Below, in pieces: positions 41,990 through 52,889 of a stretch of 64,000 nt of DNA. The notes beneath the pieces are model-generated. The model was not told the origin of the DNA. It did no database searches and was given only the letters and a program-made list of their open reading frames with translations. This stretch comes from Cristatella mucedo (taxonomy: Eukaryota; Bryozoa; Phylactolaemata; Cristatellidae). The stretch is taken from assembly GCA_009760855.2 (NCBI GenBank), contig WPIO01000004.1:6083501-6147500 (forward strand), written 5' to 3'. The translations under genes were made by a program, and so were the position numbers. Numbering within the stretch: the stretch's first letter is position 1; each line of letters starts with the position of its first letter.

Positions 41990-42950
41990 TTGCGACATTC
42001 GCAACAGACCATTCTAATTCCAGAATACTTGAACCAATTTTTACTGTCTCATTAGACTGCCTGAGAGACCTCGAAGTGTTTTACACAAGTCGAGACAGTG
42101 TGTCACAAATGCATGGACCTACTTGGCTCCAGTGCAGCGATATTGTGATATTTCATACGCATTAAATGGGGTTATGGGCACGGCTAAACTCTGATGTCGC
42201 ATCGAGAGTGATGACTAAAGCAACAAAAATTATCTTCGTCGAGATAGAATTCTTGGTCTTTTTAAGAGCTCTGCGAAATGCTTGCTCACAGTAGAAACGA
42301 ACCTACATGCGGCAGCGTAGCACACGCTTTTGTGTAGGCGCCAGCTTTCTCGCATCAACGTCTCACAAAGCACTCAGTCATCGTGGTGGCTTACCACTTC
42401 TGTCTACATAACAAACTGGACAACTTCAATATCTAATCAATATCTCTATATATCTATTCAAATATAATATTCAATATCTTCAATATTAAATTGCCATATC
42501 CTCTCTCAATACTGTCTCCATATCCAATTAAGCGTGTCCAGAAATATGATACATCACGTTGGGTTGATTTGGCATAGTGAAATACCAATTCATACAATCT
42601 CACGCTCTTTTGAATGTTGTGTTTAATTCTTTTACTTTTACTGAAGTTTGTATTTCGATGAAAGGATGATTTGAGGCAATACCGTTTTAAAAAAGAACCA
42701 ACATTTAAAAAATCACGTTGCTAATTCCGCTATTAAGGAGCCGTGTGTTGAGGTAAAAAGACGCTCTCTACAAATATTCATTGCGTTGAACTAACGGTGC
42801 CTATATGAATGATTGTTCATCGTCAGGCTTCAAAAATAAATTATTGCCGGTTGCCTCAGCCAGACTGGTCGCTCTCAATAGCTCACTCTGCGAACCGGTC
42901 TGTAGGAGCATGTATGGTCGCAAGTGGATTACTCTGTTCGACTGAAGGGA
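41990..42950. other. No gene seen
   Basis: AT-rich; repeated ATATC(T)AAT words at 42,425-42,530 (TCAATATCT in several imperfect copies). No coding signal. Confidence 0.4.
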
Positions 42951-42963
42951 CGCAGCAGTCACG

Positions 42964-43080
42964 AACCAAGGTCAAGGTTAATGTGTTTATGACCGAAGTC
43001 GTGGGGTCGAGCCCCGTGGCATACGTGAAGCGCCTGAAAAGAGATTAAGTTCTCTTAATGAGCTGTATAAATAAATTAAA
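42964..43080 (+). repeat. SINE-A copy, 5'-truncated
   Basis: GAAGTCGTGGGGTCGAGCCC, CGTGGCATACGTGAAGCGCC, TGAAAAGAGATTAAGTTCTC, ending ATAAATAAATTAAA. Confidence 0.8.
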
Positions 43081-43105
43081 CGCGTGTGTATATGTATACA
43101 CTATA

Positions 43106-43564
43106 TTTTACCGTGTATAGGCCCTCTTTTCCCAAAATTTGGGGTCAAATAATGAAGAGGGGGCTTATACATGGGAGGTTACTTTTTTGCTTTAATATTT
43201 CGCTAGACAACGTACCTGCTTTGAATGCATTGCGGGTAGTTGAATGCATTGTGAATGTACTTGCGGCATTTAAAATGCAATGGACGGCACGTCAGATAAC
43301 TGAGTCGACGAAGAGAGTGACGACGACAGTGGAGATAAAGGAGTTTCCATCAAATTTCCATCTTGTTATATGAACGAGAAAGATAGAGCGGTTATGATCA
43401 CCATTCCTGATGCAGAGGACAGTGATGGTGACAAGAGTGATTATTATTGTGAGTTTTGATATTGTTCGGTTTATTCAGTTATGTAATGCAACAATTTTTT
43501 CTAAAAAATTGGTTGAAAAATTTGTAGAACTTATACATCGGGAGGGGGCTTATACAACGTAAAA
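43106..43564. mobile_element. TA-flanked terminal-inverted-repeat element (MITE, pogo/Tc1-mariner-like)
   Basis: The left end TTTTACCGTGTATAGGCCCT and the right end (read inverted) TTTTACGTTGTATAAGCCCC agree at 16 of 20 positions. Both ends are bounded by TA (43104-43105 and 43565-43566), the target duplication of the Tc1/mariner/pogo superfamily. A subterminal motif GGGGGCTTATACATGGGAGG near 43,150 recurs as CTTATACATCGGGAGGGGGC near 43,530. The 459-bp length and lack of a transposase frame make it non-autonomous. Confidence 0.75.
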
Positions 43565-43566
43565 TA

Positions 43567-43775
<209 letters not shown>

Positions 43776-43789
43776 TGGATGGTCTAGAT

Positions 43790-44030
43790 TTGCTCACTTC
43801 GCACCTTTTCTTAAACCCTTAACTCTACTAGAGCAAAGATGTAGGTTCTATCTTAACAGTTATTGGATATCTAAGTTCGAATCGACTGTGATGCAAGATT
43901 TAGACAATATGCCTAAAATTAGCCAAAAAAACATAAAAAATGCTTTAAAAAAATGGCGGAATTGCGCCAGAAAGAGTACCAAGAAATGACCCTTTCATCA
44001 ACTCATTTAAAACACATTTAAAACAAAACA
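43790..44030 (+). other. Short open frame, unassigned
   Basis: After the TA tract a frame reads FAHFAPFLKPLTLLEQRC ... KNIKNALKKWRNCARKSTKK to a stop near 43,989. Basic and protein-like, but not recognised; it could be a remnant of a DNA transposon. Confidence 0.2.
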
Positions 44031-44044
44031 CCACATTTAAAAGA

Positions 44045-44335
44045 AACTTAAAAACACCTATTTAGGACAGCATTTAGTGGGTCCCTGTGATTCATCCTTG
44101 ATGTGCTTATGCGTGCTGACACTGTGCATGCTGCCACTAACCACATTTGCATGCTGACCCTGTGCGAGTCACCCCTAACCATATTATTCATTTTGTTTGT
44201 TTTTCAAGCATGATTTTACTTACTATTCAATTGCATATCACTTTGCAGCAAATGTAAAGCACCTAGAAAGAGATTAAGTTCTCTGAGGGCGCTTTATCAA
44301 GTGCAATATTGTTATTATTATTATTATTAACTCGT
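44045..44335 (+). repeat. LINE 3' UTR and tail
   Basis: CACCTATTTAGGACAGCATT, GTGCTTATGCGTGCTGACAC, GCAAATGTAAAGCACCTAGA, CTCTGAGGGCGCTTTATCAA and (ATT)n; nearly identical to the copies at 7.7-7.95 and 48.17-48.43 kb, so a young subfamily. Confidence 0.88.
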
Positions 44336-44339
44336 GCCG

Positions 44340-45000
44340 GCGCCTGGAGGTTGCGCACGAACCCGAATTGCAAAGCCAGCCTATTGAGCACTATTTGTTT
44401 CTCTTATTGTCTGTCATGCCAAAGGTCTCCGAATCGTCAAGCTCCGTGAGGGGTAGAATTGTGGTACTTTTGCTTGACTTGATACTATTTTCCATCACGG
44501 CATCTGCCCAAAACATTCCACCACAAAAAAGTATTTTTTCAACAAATTGCTCGAAATCGGTTACCCACCTATGACGGTCATGGTCTGACCGAGTCAGTAT
44601 CCGCACCTTAACCCAATAAAGAATTTGTGAAATCAGGTTGAACAACTTCAGGACTGTAAGGACGGCAGTTGGCCATCCTTATCACGTCCACTGATGCGCT
44701 TTTTGAATACTTGCATTGAGCCTTGGTCAGAATAACGGCTGCTTTTTTCTAGCGTTTAATCAGCTCCACACCTGGGTGGGCCCGATAGTTCCTTACAAAT
44801 GGGGAGTTGCGACGTCGTATTAAATTAATAAATTAAGGATCATACCTGATAATTTCGATAAAAAGCTGTCTTTTCCAATTGCAACCAGTGCGAATATTTT
44901 TGGTTACAGCAACGTTCGACATTTCCTCAAAATGCACACGAGGACGCAACCGTCCGTCACGGCTGCGCCAGCCGTCTAAATGCTTTTGCGCTTGAGTATT
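44340..45000. other. No gene established
   Basis: A minus-strand 84-codon frame (44,391-44,645; contains HRWVTDFEQFVEKILFCGG) looks protein-like, but I cannot place it; a transposase remnant is one possibility. Confidence 0.2.
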
Positions 45001-45001
45001 T

Positions 45002-45002
<1 letters not shown>

Positions 45003-45036
<34 letters not shown>
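45003..45036. repeat. (TA)n microsatellite
   Basis: About 33 bp TA directly joined to the SINE-A head that follows. Confidence 0.9.
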
Positions 45037-45039
<3 letters not shown>

Positions 45040-45096
45040 GACCTTGGTCGGGGCGAGCACCTTAACCGCTAGACCAAACCAGCTCGGCTAACAAAG
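45037..45096 (-). repeat. SINE-A head fragment, minus strand
   Basis: The inverse gives GCCGAGCTGGTTTGGTCTAG, CGGTTAAGGTGCTCGCCCCG, ACCAAGGTCGAC. Head only; the rest is replaced by the TA tract. Confidence 0.85.
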
Positions 45097-45099
45097 AGC

Positions 45100-45760
45100 C
45101 CGGACGTAGCGTGAGAGCTCACTGCTCTCACGCTTGGCTACCAGTGATGGCAGAAGAGGAAAGAATGTGAAACATTAACCGCTAGTACCTCTAACAGACT
45201 ATCTTGCACTTTATTTTATAAGTATTATTTTCTGGTGTATTATGTGACCTTGCGACCCTCTTGCAATTCGGGTAGCGGCTCAACGCATGCAACGTGCGCA
45301 AGGACCTGAAGCTCTAAGCAATGATACGCCAACGATAACGACGTAGCTTGCGATATCGTGCACGCAACGGTGACAGCAATACCATATTATTAAAATCACA
45401 AAACAATAGCCAGTATTTTACAGCTGAAACGGTTGGTGACTTTCGACAGACTCGTTAACAAGCTTACTGCAGCTCACACTCAGTGCTTTGACTCACCGAC
45501 CGCGAGACCGTCACTCCAAGAGAGCAACTGCGGTCAGGCTCATGCCTTATATAATGGCTAGGTTATGAGTCATACTAAATTCTCGTTCGTGCAGAATAAC
45601 AAATCGCGATGCTGCTCACGAGCCTCGGCTTATCGAGCTATCTCATATGCAACTTTCGCTGACAATTTTTCGGCTAAGCTCGCCGTTCCTAATTCAAGGT
45701 TCGGCTGTCAAGCTCGTAGTTCATTATCGCCGGCATTGCAGCGCTGCCGCCGCGCAATAT
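45100..45760. other. No gene seen
   Basis: Includes a small inverted repeat around 45,108 (GCGTGAGAGC / GCTCTCACGC). No coding signal. Confidence 0.45.
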
Positions 45761-45767
45761 CGAGTCC

Positions 45768-45905
45768 TTGACCCGTACGACCCCGTGACCGACGTCACGG
45801 GTTCGAAACGTGCGGTGGGCGATCCTATATTGTCGCAGCAAGCCGCGAGGATAGCCGTCAAGACTTTTCTGTCGCTATGCAAAGAGGCTGTTGAATCAGC
45901 TAGTA
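45768..45905 (+). repeat. SINE-B copy
   Basis: GTGACCGACGTCACGGGTTC, GAAACGTGCGGTGGGCGATC, CTATATTGTCGCAGCAAG, ATAGCCGTCAAGACTTTTCT, GTCGCTATGCAAAGAGGCTG, TTGAATCAGCTAGTA. Confidence 0.85.
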
Positions 45906-45942
45906 CTTTTTTTAAGCGACGCCGCATCGGTAACGGCCGCCA

Positions 45943-46175
45943 GTCTTGATAGCAGTGCTCGAAGCTTCCAAGGAACTGCCCGCCGAACAGGCTCTGGTAA
46001 ACAGTTCCGCGGAGTGCACGCAGCAAGTCGGGTTCGTGCAAGGTACATTTTAGGATTGGCGCAAAAGACATTATCCGACGTGCACAAGCTCCTGCACCAA
46101 GCACACGCTGAGCTTCCGGAGGATCCGAGACGTGCAGCGCGCTTGCAGTCGTCTGCTGCGAGCTGTTCGCAAGTG
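45943..46175 (+). other. Coding-like segment in two frames, unassigned
   Basis: One frame reads AVLEASKELPAEQALVNSSA then ECTQQVGFVQ, up to a CAAG|GTACAT site near 46,040. The next stretch reads in another frame GLAQKTLSDVHKLLHQAHAE then LPEDPRRAARL. The pair looks like a helical protein broken by a frameshift, or two exons with an impossibly short intron (14 nt). No family recognised. Confidence 0.2.
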
Positions 46176-46199
46176 AGGCCGCCTGGGCGGGCAAGCTGG

Positions 46200-47275
46200 G
46201 CGGGAAAGTGCTAGTTTTTCTCGGGAAAGCGCTAGCACGATGCAATTTAAGCATTCGAGCCGAGACAACGGCGGAAGCTATTTTCCGCACGACCAGCCTG
46301 TTCCCTAGTTACCGCTGCCACGTCTAGCCAGCGTCACCGTCGTAGGGGCCTTCGCAAGACAAGCGGCCGTTTGATTAGCCTCTTTATAGCAAGGTCGCGC
46401 GCGCTCGCATCACCACGGCAACTAACGAGCACTACTGGAAGACGCTAGGCGCACCAGTGCTACGCACGGGAGGAACGCGAAAGTGCCACGCAGCAGCAGG
46501 CAGTCAAGAGCGAGCGTAATGGACTCGACCTCGACCGCAAGGTCGAAGGCGGCCGACGTCGCAGATGTCGCACAGTAACGTCACCATAGGTACGAATGAC
46601 TGCGTGAGCGAGACTCGTACGTGGAGCACTTGTCAGCTCGACAAGGTTTCCATAAGCTCTCACGGGGGGGGGGGGCGGGGCGCGAGGGTGTGTCCACGAG
46701 CAGCTTACTGAGTCGTAGAGCGGCAGAAGCCTCGCGGCCTCGCGACCTTACGCGGCGCGAGCCGCCGCTCGCTGTACAGAGGTTGCCCAGCCCTTCAGGA
46801 TGCCGATTGACGCTGATTGACGGCAATGACTCAGCGGCGAGGATTCCGCATCTAAACCGAAGAGTTTTGTCCATCCGATTGCCAAGTTTGGTATGCGTCA
46901 TCGCCCACGCCGCCCGGAGTCGAATGGCAGTCTTGGCGCGAAGCGGGTTGCCCTACCAACCAAAACACCCCCCCCCCGTAAGCCATACCGCATTGCACGT
47001 CCGGCACAGGCGGGCTACTGAACACCACTTAGGTACGAACGGATCGCACGGAATGCTGCCGACCGACTTGACCCGTGATTCCATGCGAATTTCATTGATT
47101 GGCGACTGCCGGACTTGACCTGGCTAGATGCGCTTGTCGACTGCCAGTGCCAACAACCGGTTCAATTGCCACCGAAAAGCGAGCAGCTGGGGGAAGGGGG
47201 GGGGCCCGACGTTAGCTGTTGCAACTGTCTGCACGCCAGCAGCGAGCCGAGTCTGTCGCAGCGAGCGAGTTGAAA
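46200..47275. other. GC-rich stretch without gene
   Basis: Contains a run of G at 46,664-46,673, a C run at 46,970 and another G run at 47,198. Frames are open on both strands because of composition only. Confidence 0.4.
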
Positions 47276-47280
47276 AAGCG

Positions 47281-47347
47281 AGAAGAAGCCGGAAGAAGAA
47301 GAAGCCGGAAGAAGAAGCCGGAAGAAGCCGGAAGAAGAAGAAGAAGC
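47281..47347. repeat. (GAA)n-rich microsatellite
   Basis: GAAGAAG blocks interrupted by CCGGAAGAA, about 67 bp, purine-only on the plus strand apart from the CC pairs. Confidence 0.9.
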
Positions 47348-47398
47348 GAAGGACGTGAGCAACTAGGTGCAATGTAATAATACGGAATCGGGTGGCTT

Positions 47399-47528
47399 GC
47401 ATAATGCGCGATCCGGCAAGCGCGATGCTTAGCCCGGCGTACACAAAGCACAACCCGGCGGCGTGCATAATGCACAGCCCGGCATAAATAGTGCGCAACC
47501 CGGCATACGTGGTGCACAGTCTGGCACA
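47399..47528. repeat. Degenerate 22-bp minisatellite, about six units
   Basis: Units aligned at exact 22-bp spacing: GCATAATGCGCGATCCGGCA.., CGCGATGCTTAGCCCGGCGT.., ACAAAGCACAACCCGGCGGC.., GCATAATGCACAGCCCGGCA.., AATAGTGCGCAACCCGGCAT.., then a final 20-bp unit. CCCGGC is the most constant word. Confidence 0.8.
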
Positions 47529-48031
47529 CTTAATTTCTTGCCTCGCTGGTTTTATTTTGGCAGTAAAATCGTCGACACGCCCTACGGGAAATAAAAACAG
47601 CAGGCCGCTGGCATGCAGTCATTTTGGCTTCCTAGCCCATTCCGGTCAGCGTCGCAAGCTTTTCTCGGTCAAGGTCTACGCCTAAACCGTTCCGCGCGTG
47701 CGGGCCTCGAACGCCTCGGCACCGAGTGACGTCGCGGCGTGGGCTTCAATGGCACTTGCAGCCGCGTAGGCGGCGGACCCTACCTCTGCCGACCTGTACG
47801 TAACTGGGATAAGTACGCGAGCGCTCGGTGATGTACGACGTGAGACAAACAAGGTAAGGCCGTCTGCCGCTCCGAACTGTCACGTGATGGCTCGAGCCTC
47901 GCCGCGAAGCGCAGGTTGACTGGCGCCTCCGCAGGCGTAGCCGATAGGAACTCGACCCATTTTTACGCAGGCGTGCAAGTGCCTCCTCCGACCGCAGTTG
48001 AAGCAGAATCTTCCCCTAAGAGAACTTAATC

Positions 48032-48437
48032 TCTATTCTTATACCTCGTACAAACCTTAAATCCTTTGGAGACCGTGCATTTAGTTCGCATGCTCCCAAA
48101 GCCCGGAACTCCCTCCCGACCTGCGTCAGAACATCCTCTGACCTGACCACATTTAAAAAGAAATCAAAAACACACCTATTTAGGACAGCATTTAGTGGGT
48201 CCCTGTGATTCGTCCTTGATGTGCTTATGCGTGCTGACACCGTGCATGCTGCCACTAACCACATTTGCATGCTGACCCTGCGCATGTCACCCTTAACCAT
48301 ATTATCCATTTTGTTTGTTTTTCAAGCATGATTTTACTTACCATTCAATTGCATTTCCCTTTGCAGCAAATGTAAAGCGCCTAGAAAGAGATTGAGTTCT
48401 CCGAGGGCGCTTTATCAAGTGCATTATTATTATTATT
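48032..48437 (+). repeat. LINE 3' fragment with tail
   Basis: Coding end ACCTCGTACAAACC...CTTTGGAGACCGTGCATTTA, KSKTHLFRTAFS-like remnant, 3' UTR (GTGCTTATGCGTGCTGACAC) and tail ATTGAGTTCTCCGAGGGCGC plus (ATT)n. Confidence 0.87.
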
Positions 48438-48449
48438 ACTATTCACGAG

Positions 48450-48555
48450 CTTTGCATGCGCCACGGGGCTCGAGGCCCCACGACCTCTGTCGTCAAATAC
48501 ATTAACCTTGACCTTGGTTTGAGGCGAGCACCTTGACTACTGGGCAAAACAAGCG
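48450..48555 (-). repeat. SINE-A copy, variant subfamily, minus strand
   Basis: The inverse shows TTTTGCCCAGTAGTCAAGGT, CAAGGTCAAGGTTAATGTAT, TTGACGACAGAGGTCGTGGG, CTCGAGCCCCGTGGCGCATG. Shares the extra AATGTATTTGACGACA segment with the 14.6-kb copy. Confidence 0.75.
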
Positions 48556-48864
48556 CGGCGGAGCGTATTCGCCTAACTGCAACGACTGTTTTTTTTACTC
48601 GTGCATTCACGTACATTTACTTTGCAGCACACTGAAAAAATGGCGGCCAGCAGTAATCGGCGGTCCGGCATCGTCCAGTTTCACAACCTGGCAATCTAGC
48701 GGAGCCAAGATTTAATGAAGATTTGAGAGGTGATAGTCTGGGGCCCAACTTAATTAGCTTCATATTACTGCAGCTAAGACAAAACCTTTCTGCATCCCAC
48801 AGTTCCTACGTAAAACATTCGCAACCAAGCAAGAGCAAGCTGAGTCAATTTCTGCTATTTGAAA

Positions 48865-49190
48865 CAGGTGCGTTTTTAGCTTCTTCTTAAATGTCGTCAA
48901 GTCGGAAGATATTGAGAGTGAGTTGCAGGATTTGGGAGCATACGTACTAATGGCACAGTCTGAAAGGATTTGAGGTTAGCTTAATGCATAGCTAAACAGC
49001 TATGCATTCCGAAGAGCGGGTTTGTACGATGCTTGGCCTGGTGGGGGAGCGGATCTTATAGATAGGCAAGAGCCGGAGAATAAATAGGGACCTAAAAGTG
49101 AGCGACAGAACCTCGAAGTCGACGCGCTGCTTGATTGTGAGCCTTTGCAGGTCGGCAAGAAGTATTGCGATATGGCAACTGCGACGCTCA
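48865..49190 (-). repeat. LINE fragment, minus strand
   Basis: The inverse encodes the RT C-terminus: a CGCAATACTTCTTGCCGACC..CTGCAAAGGCTCACAATCAA core, the LTFRSLFILRLLPIYKIRSP-like end, and the KTFKKKLKTHLF-type terminus. Confidence 0.65.
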
Positions 49191-49199
49191 CGACGAGTG

Positions 49200-49640
49200 A
49201 GTGACTGCGAGCGCCGGATGCCGTACTGCCGGAGCCGACTGCTGGCGCTCAGTTCGTGCCTCCATCTTCCCGTCGTCCTTTAGCGTCCCGCTTCATTTTC
49301 CGCGTCCTTTCCAGTCGCCGTGCCCTCCTCCGCGGCAGCGGCAGTCGCCGCTAGGCTGTGGCTCGAGGCATGACCCAAGATGGAGTAAGCCATTCAAACT
49401 TAGACACCGCGAGTCGCGAAGTTGGAGCCGGAGTAGCAGCAGCAGCAGCAGCCACCGACTAACGCGCCCGAACCCACACGGCTTGCGTTGAAGACGGCTG
49501 TCAAGGGCGGCGTTCGATAGGACGAATGTCGCGCGATTCGGGCTCCCTTTTGCCACATCTCGAGTGCATTCCGCATCGGACGCCCGCTCCGAGAGGGCTC
49601 GCTATCTCGGCGGACTCGCTCCAGGTCCAGCACCCTCGCT
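49200..49640. other. GC-rich stretch without gene
   Basis: Contains an (AGC)n run at 49,434-49,453. Frames open on both strands; none recognised. Confidence 0.4.
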
Positions 49641-49647
49641 GCGTGCC

Positions 49648-49648
<1 letters not shown>

Positions 49649-49719
<71 letters not shown>

Positions 49720-49752
49720 CAGACAGACAGACAGAGACAGACAGACAGAAAG
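49649..49752. repeat. (GA)n(CAGA)n microsatellite
   Basis: About 65 bp pure GA followed by CAGACAGACAGAGACAGACA. Confidence 0.95.
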
Positions 49753-49754
49753 AG

Positions 49755-51290
49755 TAAGCAGGCGAAGGCGATTGCTACCAGCGCAAAAGCGCTAGTGGCT
49801 CTTGACCGTCACGAGTTTAGCAGTACTCCTAGGTGCCCGCTGTGGCGTGTCTGTCGCTTCCCGCTGGGTAGTGGCCATTTTTCTAAAGTGACTCGCCGTC
49901 GGAGCCATACAGCGAGCTCCGACGACGGCCGCGTTTCGGCCGCAAAGGTCGAGCTTCTTGAAAAATGCCAAACGCTCCGTCTAGTCATCAAATTAGCCGT
50001 TTTCTTCTCATTTATTTTTGTGCGAGCAGTTGCGGACAGCAAACGATAGAATCGACAATACGGCAGGAGCTGTACTAGCGATCGCATGAAGTCACGCGAT
50101 AGCCCCCGACCATCATGGCCGCTCCGGGCCCCTGAAAATCTTAAAGGTGTATTATGGGATCGCTATTCTTGTTCGTTGAGTCCGCCAATGTAGTACGCTC
50201 TCGAAGTACTGCGGACCCAAGACTTCTCTTATCTGAATTTGGTTGGCGATAAGAGCGCTGAAGTTTTTTGACGTGCGCAACCTTTGGGCTCGCGCGACCT
50301 TTGGGCTGCACGGCCGCGGGCTCGCGTAACGTCTCGGCAGCCTTCGTTTTGGCGGCGGCGCTGGCCGCTCGACGCCGCCGCCGCCGTGTAGAGCCGCATG
50401 GCTTAATACTGACTTGACTGCCTTCTTTCTAGCAAATTTCCCATCCGCGCTTCGCCACGTGCATTTTGCAGTTCCGCTACTTCGCCTCCGCTCGCCCGCT
50501 CACGACCTTCTTTTTCAGAGAGGCGGCGGCGGGGCTGCTGCAGGCTTCTCGGTCAAACGAGGCGAACTGACCTGACGCGTAGTTAGGAGCGGATGAGATT
50601 CTCGGCCTTGGCCTTGCAGGGCGAACTGCTGAAGTAGCTCATCACTCGCCGGCACAGCACTCTATCTAGCAGGCGGCGAGTCCAAAGTGTGAGTGTCCTG
50701 GCGAGGCGCTGGAAACAAACAAACGGACGCCCCGGCGTCTGTCTGTTGGCTCCAGCTTGCCTGCGGCTTCCATTTCGACAGCGGTGAAGTCGGCATTCGT
50801 AAGTGCTCGTTGAACTGGTATGCTAACACACTCGTCTCCGTAGCAATGAATAGTCGGGGCGCTGTGACGCCGAACCCATTCTGGAGGTGCCTGCCGGAAT
50901 AGGGGAGGGGCTCGCTCTTTCGGGGTGCCGGCCACCCCCCTCCCTCCGGGGCGACAGATGGCTAGAATGCGAGCACCAAGTGTGGACGACAAACGAGTTT
51001 CTAGTGCTCGCGTGTGGTGTTCGGACTTGAGATTGCTCTGCGTGACTAGCCGAGTGAGCAGAAGTTGAGAAATACTTCGTGAGTAACGGCCCAACGGACC
51101 ACGGTGAATTTCCCTTGGTCCAAGGACTATAGCTTCGCCGTAGTGCTGAGAAATAGTGTCCACGACCGGGACCTTGCTGCTTGAGTGCAAGGGGCACCAT
51201 AAATAGAAATTGGGCACAATGCAAATTCCCATTCCAAAGCTTCTTTGAAATATGCACGGGCATTTTCCTAGCAACTTAAATTCTGATTGC
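49755..51290. other. GC-rich region, no gene established
   Basis: CpG-rich DNA with (CGC)n-like clusters near 50,340-50,390. A 208-codon minus-strand frame at 50,666-51,292 is repeat-free but shows no motif, and the complementary strand is open over much of it. Could hold a promoter or a 5' exon. Confidence 0.3.
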
Positions 51291-51298
51291 ATTCACGT

Positions 51299-51394
51299 TT
51301 CGCATCGCCCTTCAGCTCCCTTCAGTGGCGTTTGAGGCGGCTTCTTATAATTTCCAGCTGCTCGCAGACCCCCAAGTGGAGGTGGCCAGTGAAT
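51299..51394 (+). other. Exon-like segment ending in stop, unassigned
   Basis: A frame reading FRIALQLPSVAFEAASYNFQ then LLADPQVEVASE ends in TAA inside a GAATAAAAAG context. Several acceptor-like TTCAG/TTCCAG sites lie in it. It looks like a protein C-terminus but no family is recognised. Confidence 0.2.
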
Positions 51395-51399
51395 AAAAA

Positions 51400-51930
51400 G
51401 CCGCCCGTAAAAAGGACGCGGCGGCGGCAGCGCTGGTATTTTAAACAAATCGGCGTCGCTCGTCATCGTCCACTAATGACCTCTTGGCCGGTGTTCGTCA
51501 GCACTTGGCCGTATAGCCTACTTAGTCAGTCGGGCCCCATTCCGCCGACCTCCTCCCGCCCTCCCCCCCCCCCGATGCCGGAAGTCTGCTACCATCTATG
51601 ATGCTCTGTTTCTTTTCTTCCTCTCGACATTCAGCTCAGATCAAGTTTGAAAAAAGCTGCTTCAGTTTCGATCTGCACACCTTTCGAGAGGCTTCGAGTT
51701 TGTCGGCTGCGCTTACAGCCAGCCGCCCTTTTCCATCCGCCCACGTGTTGTTCGAGATGTGTGTCCTCGTGTTGCTTGCACGGCAACTTTTATTAGCTAA
51801 GCTGCGCCTGCGAATACCTCGTCAACTCAATGGGATTAGAGGTGCTCATGTACCTGGCCACGGTTGGCCAAAAAAAGCAGGCAAATCTCCATAGTGGTTC
51901 ACGGGTCGGCCACAGGTGCGACACCACTTA
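51400..51930. other. No gene seen
   Basis: Contains a C run at 51,564-51,573. Frames without motif. Confidence 0.4.
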
Positions 51931-51944
51931 TGCTCGTGCCAGCA

Positions 51945-52106
51945 CTGGTCAGCTGATCCAGCAGCATCATTTCTGTAGCAACAGAAGAGCCTTAACGGCG
52001 ATAGCCACCGCTTGCAGTGGGCAGTATAGGATCGCCGACGCCATAACTCGAACCCACGACCTGGATCTGAAGAGGCGAGTGCCTTGCCTCTGGGCTAAGA
52101 TCTAGA
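51945..52106 (-). repeat. SINE-B copy, full length, minus strand
   Basis: The inverse begins TAGATCTTAGCCCAGAGGCA (A-box-like TTAGCCCAGAGG), GGCACTCGCCTCTTCAGATC, CAGGTCGTGGGTTCGAGTTA, GCCCACTGCAAGCGGTGGCT, CGCCGTTAAGGCTCTTCTGT, TGCTACAGAAATGATGCTGC. Confidence 0.87.
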
Positions 52107-52289
52107 TTCCGTACGCGTCGGAAACCTACGATAGTAGCAGTAATAAAGCGTTATAAAAAGAACAGCACGCCTCTTCTTAGGCACAGTAAATATGCTGAAA
52201 GAAGCACTCTAACAATTGCTTCGTCATAGCACATACACAGGGTTTCAGAAGGCAAGCATGCACACAGAGGACAATTTATTCTTACGGAG

Positions 52290-52560
52290 CAAAGAAAGGC
52301 TCTGAGAAATAAATAGGTGATTTTAAGCTTTTATGTGTCTCAGACCTCGGAAGAACAGTAATTTAAGGTACAGTCTCAAATGAATCCGAAGTTCATTTGG
52401 GGAACCACCATACGACCTCAATCAGAAGAGTGGTCGTGCGAATGGATTAGAAAGTAATTCGGACGTAGCAGACGAGTGCAAGAGAGTAGAGGGACGTAAA
52501 AGTAAGTACACTGTACTGATGGCGAGATGTGCGGGTGCCACTGGCGGACCCCTTACATAT
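52290..52560 (-). repeat. Diverged LINE fragment, minus strand
   Basis: ACGTAAAAGTAAGTACACTG and AAATGAATCCGAAGTTCATT lie in the same order as the inverse LINE pieces at 8.1 and 49.0 kb. Old copy. Confidence 0.4.
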
Positions 52561-52889
52561 GACAGACTTTGTCAAAAGTTGAGGAGAATAGCACTTTTGT
52601 GCAAGCGGTGCATGTGCACAGGCTGCAGTTTGACCGCGTTTACTGTTGTCAGATGTGAGTTCTCGTCAAATGTGACACTCTTGAAACCATTACCGTGTAA
52701 TAAAGCTGGAGTTGACACGTTTCACAAGATGTTGACTTTTAGATAAACAAAACAAAGAAGGTCTCCATAATTTAACTGTATGATCGGTAATATGCAGAGG
52801 AACAGACGAACATACTGTTCTTTATTATTTCTAGTCCTGAAAAAATTACGTGGCTATTTATAAAATCACGTGTTGACCCTGGCCGTTAG

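Noticed and set aside
44391-44645. Mariner-type transposase fragment
   Set aside because: The peptide looks vaguely transposase-like, but no catalytic Asp motif or terminal repeats could be found, so I do not name it.
45724-46290. 188-codon minus-strand frame
   Set aside because: Its C-terminal half is an inverted SINE-B and the rest is antisense to a more protein-like plus-strand segment.
47281-47530. CRISPR-like array (GAA block plus 22-bp units)
   Set aside because: Units are contiguous without spacers and the genome is animal; these are a microsatellite and a minisatellite.
50666-51292. 208-codon minus-strand frame
   Set aside because: No motif, opposite strand also open, no splice or poly(A) context; not enough to call a gene.
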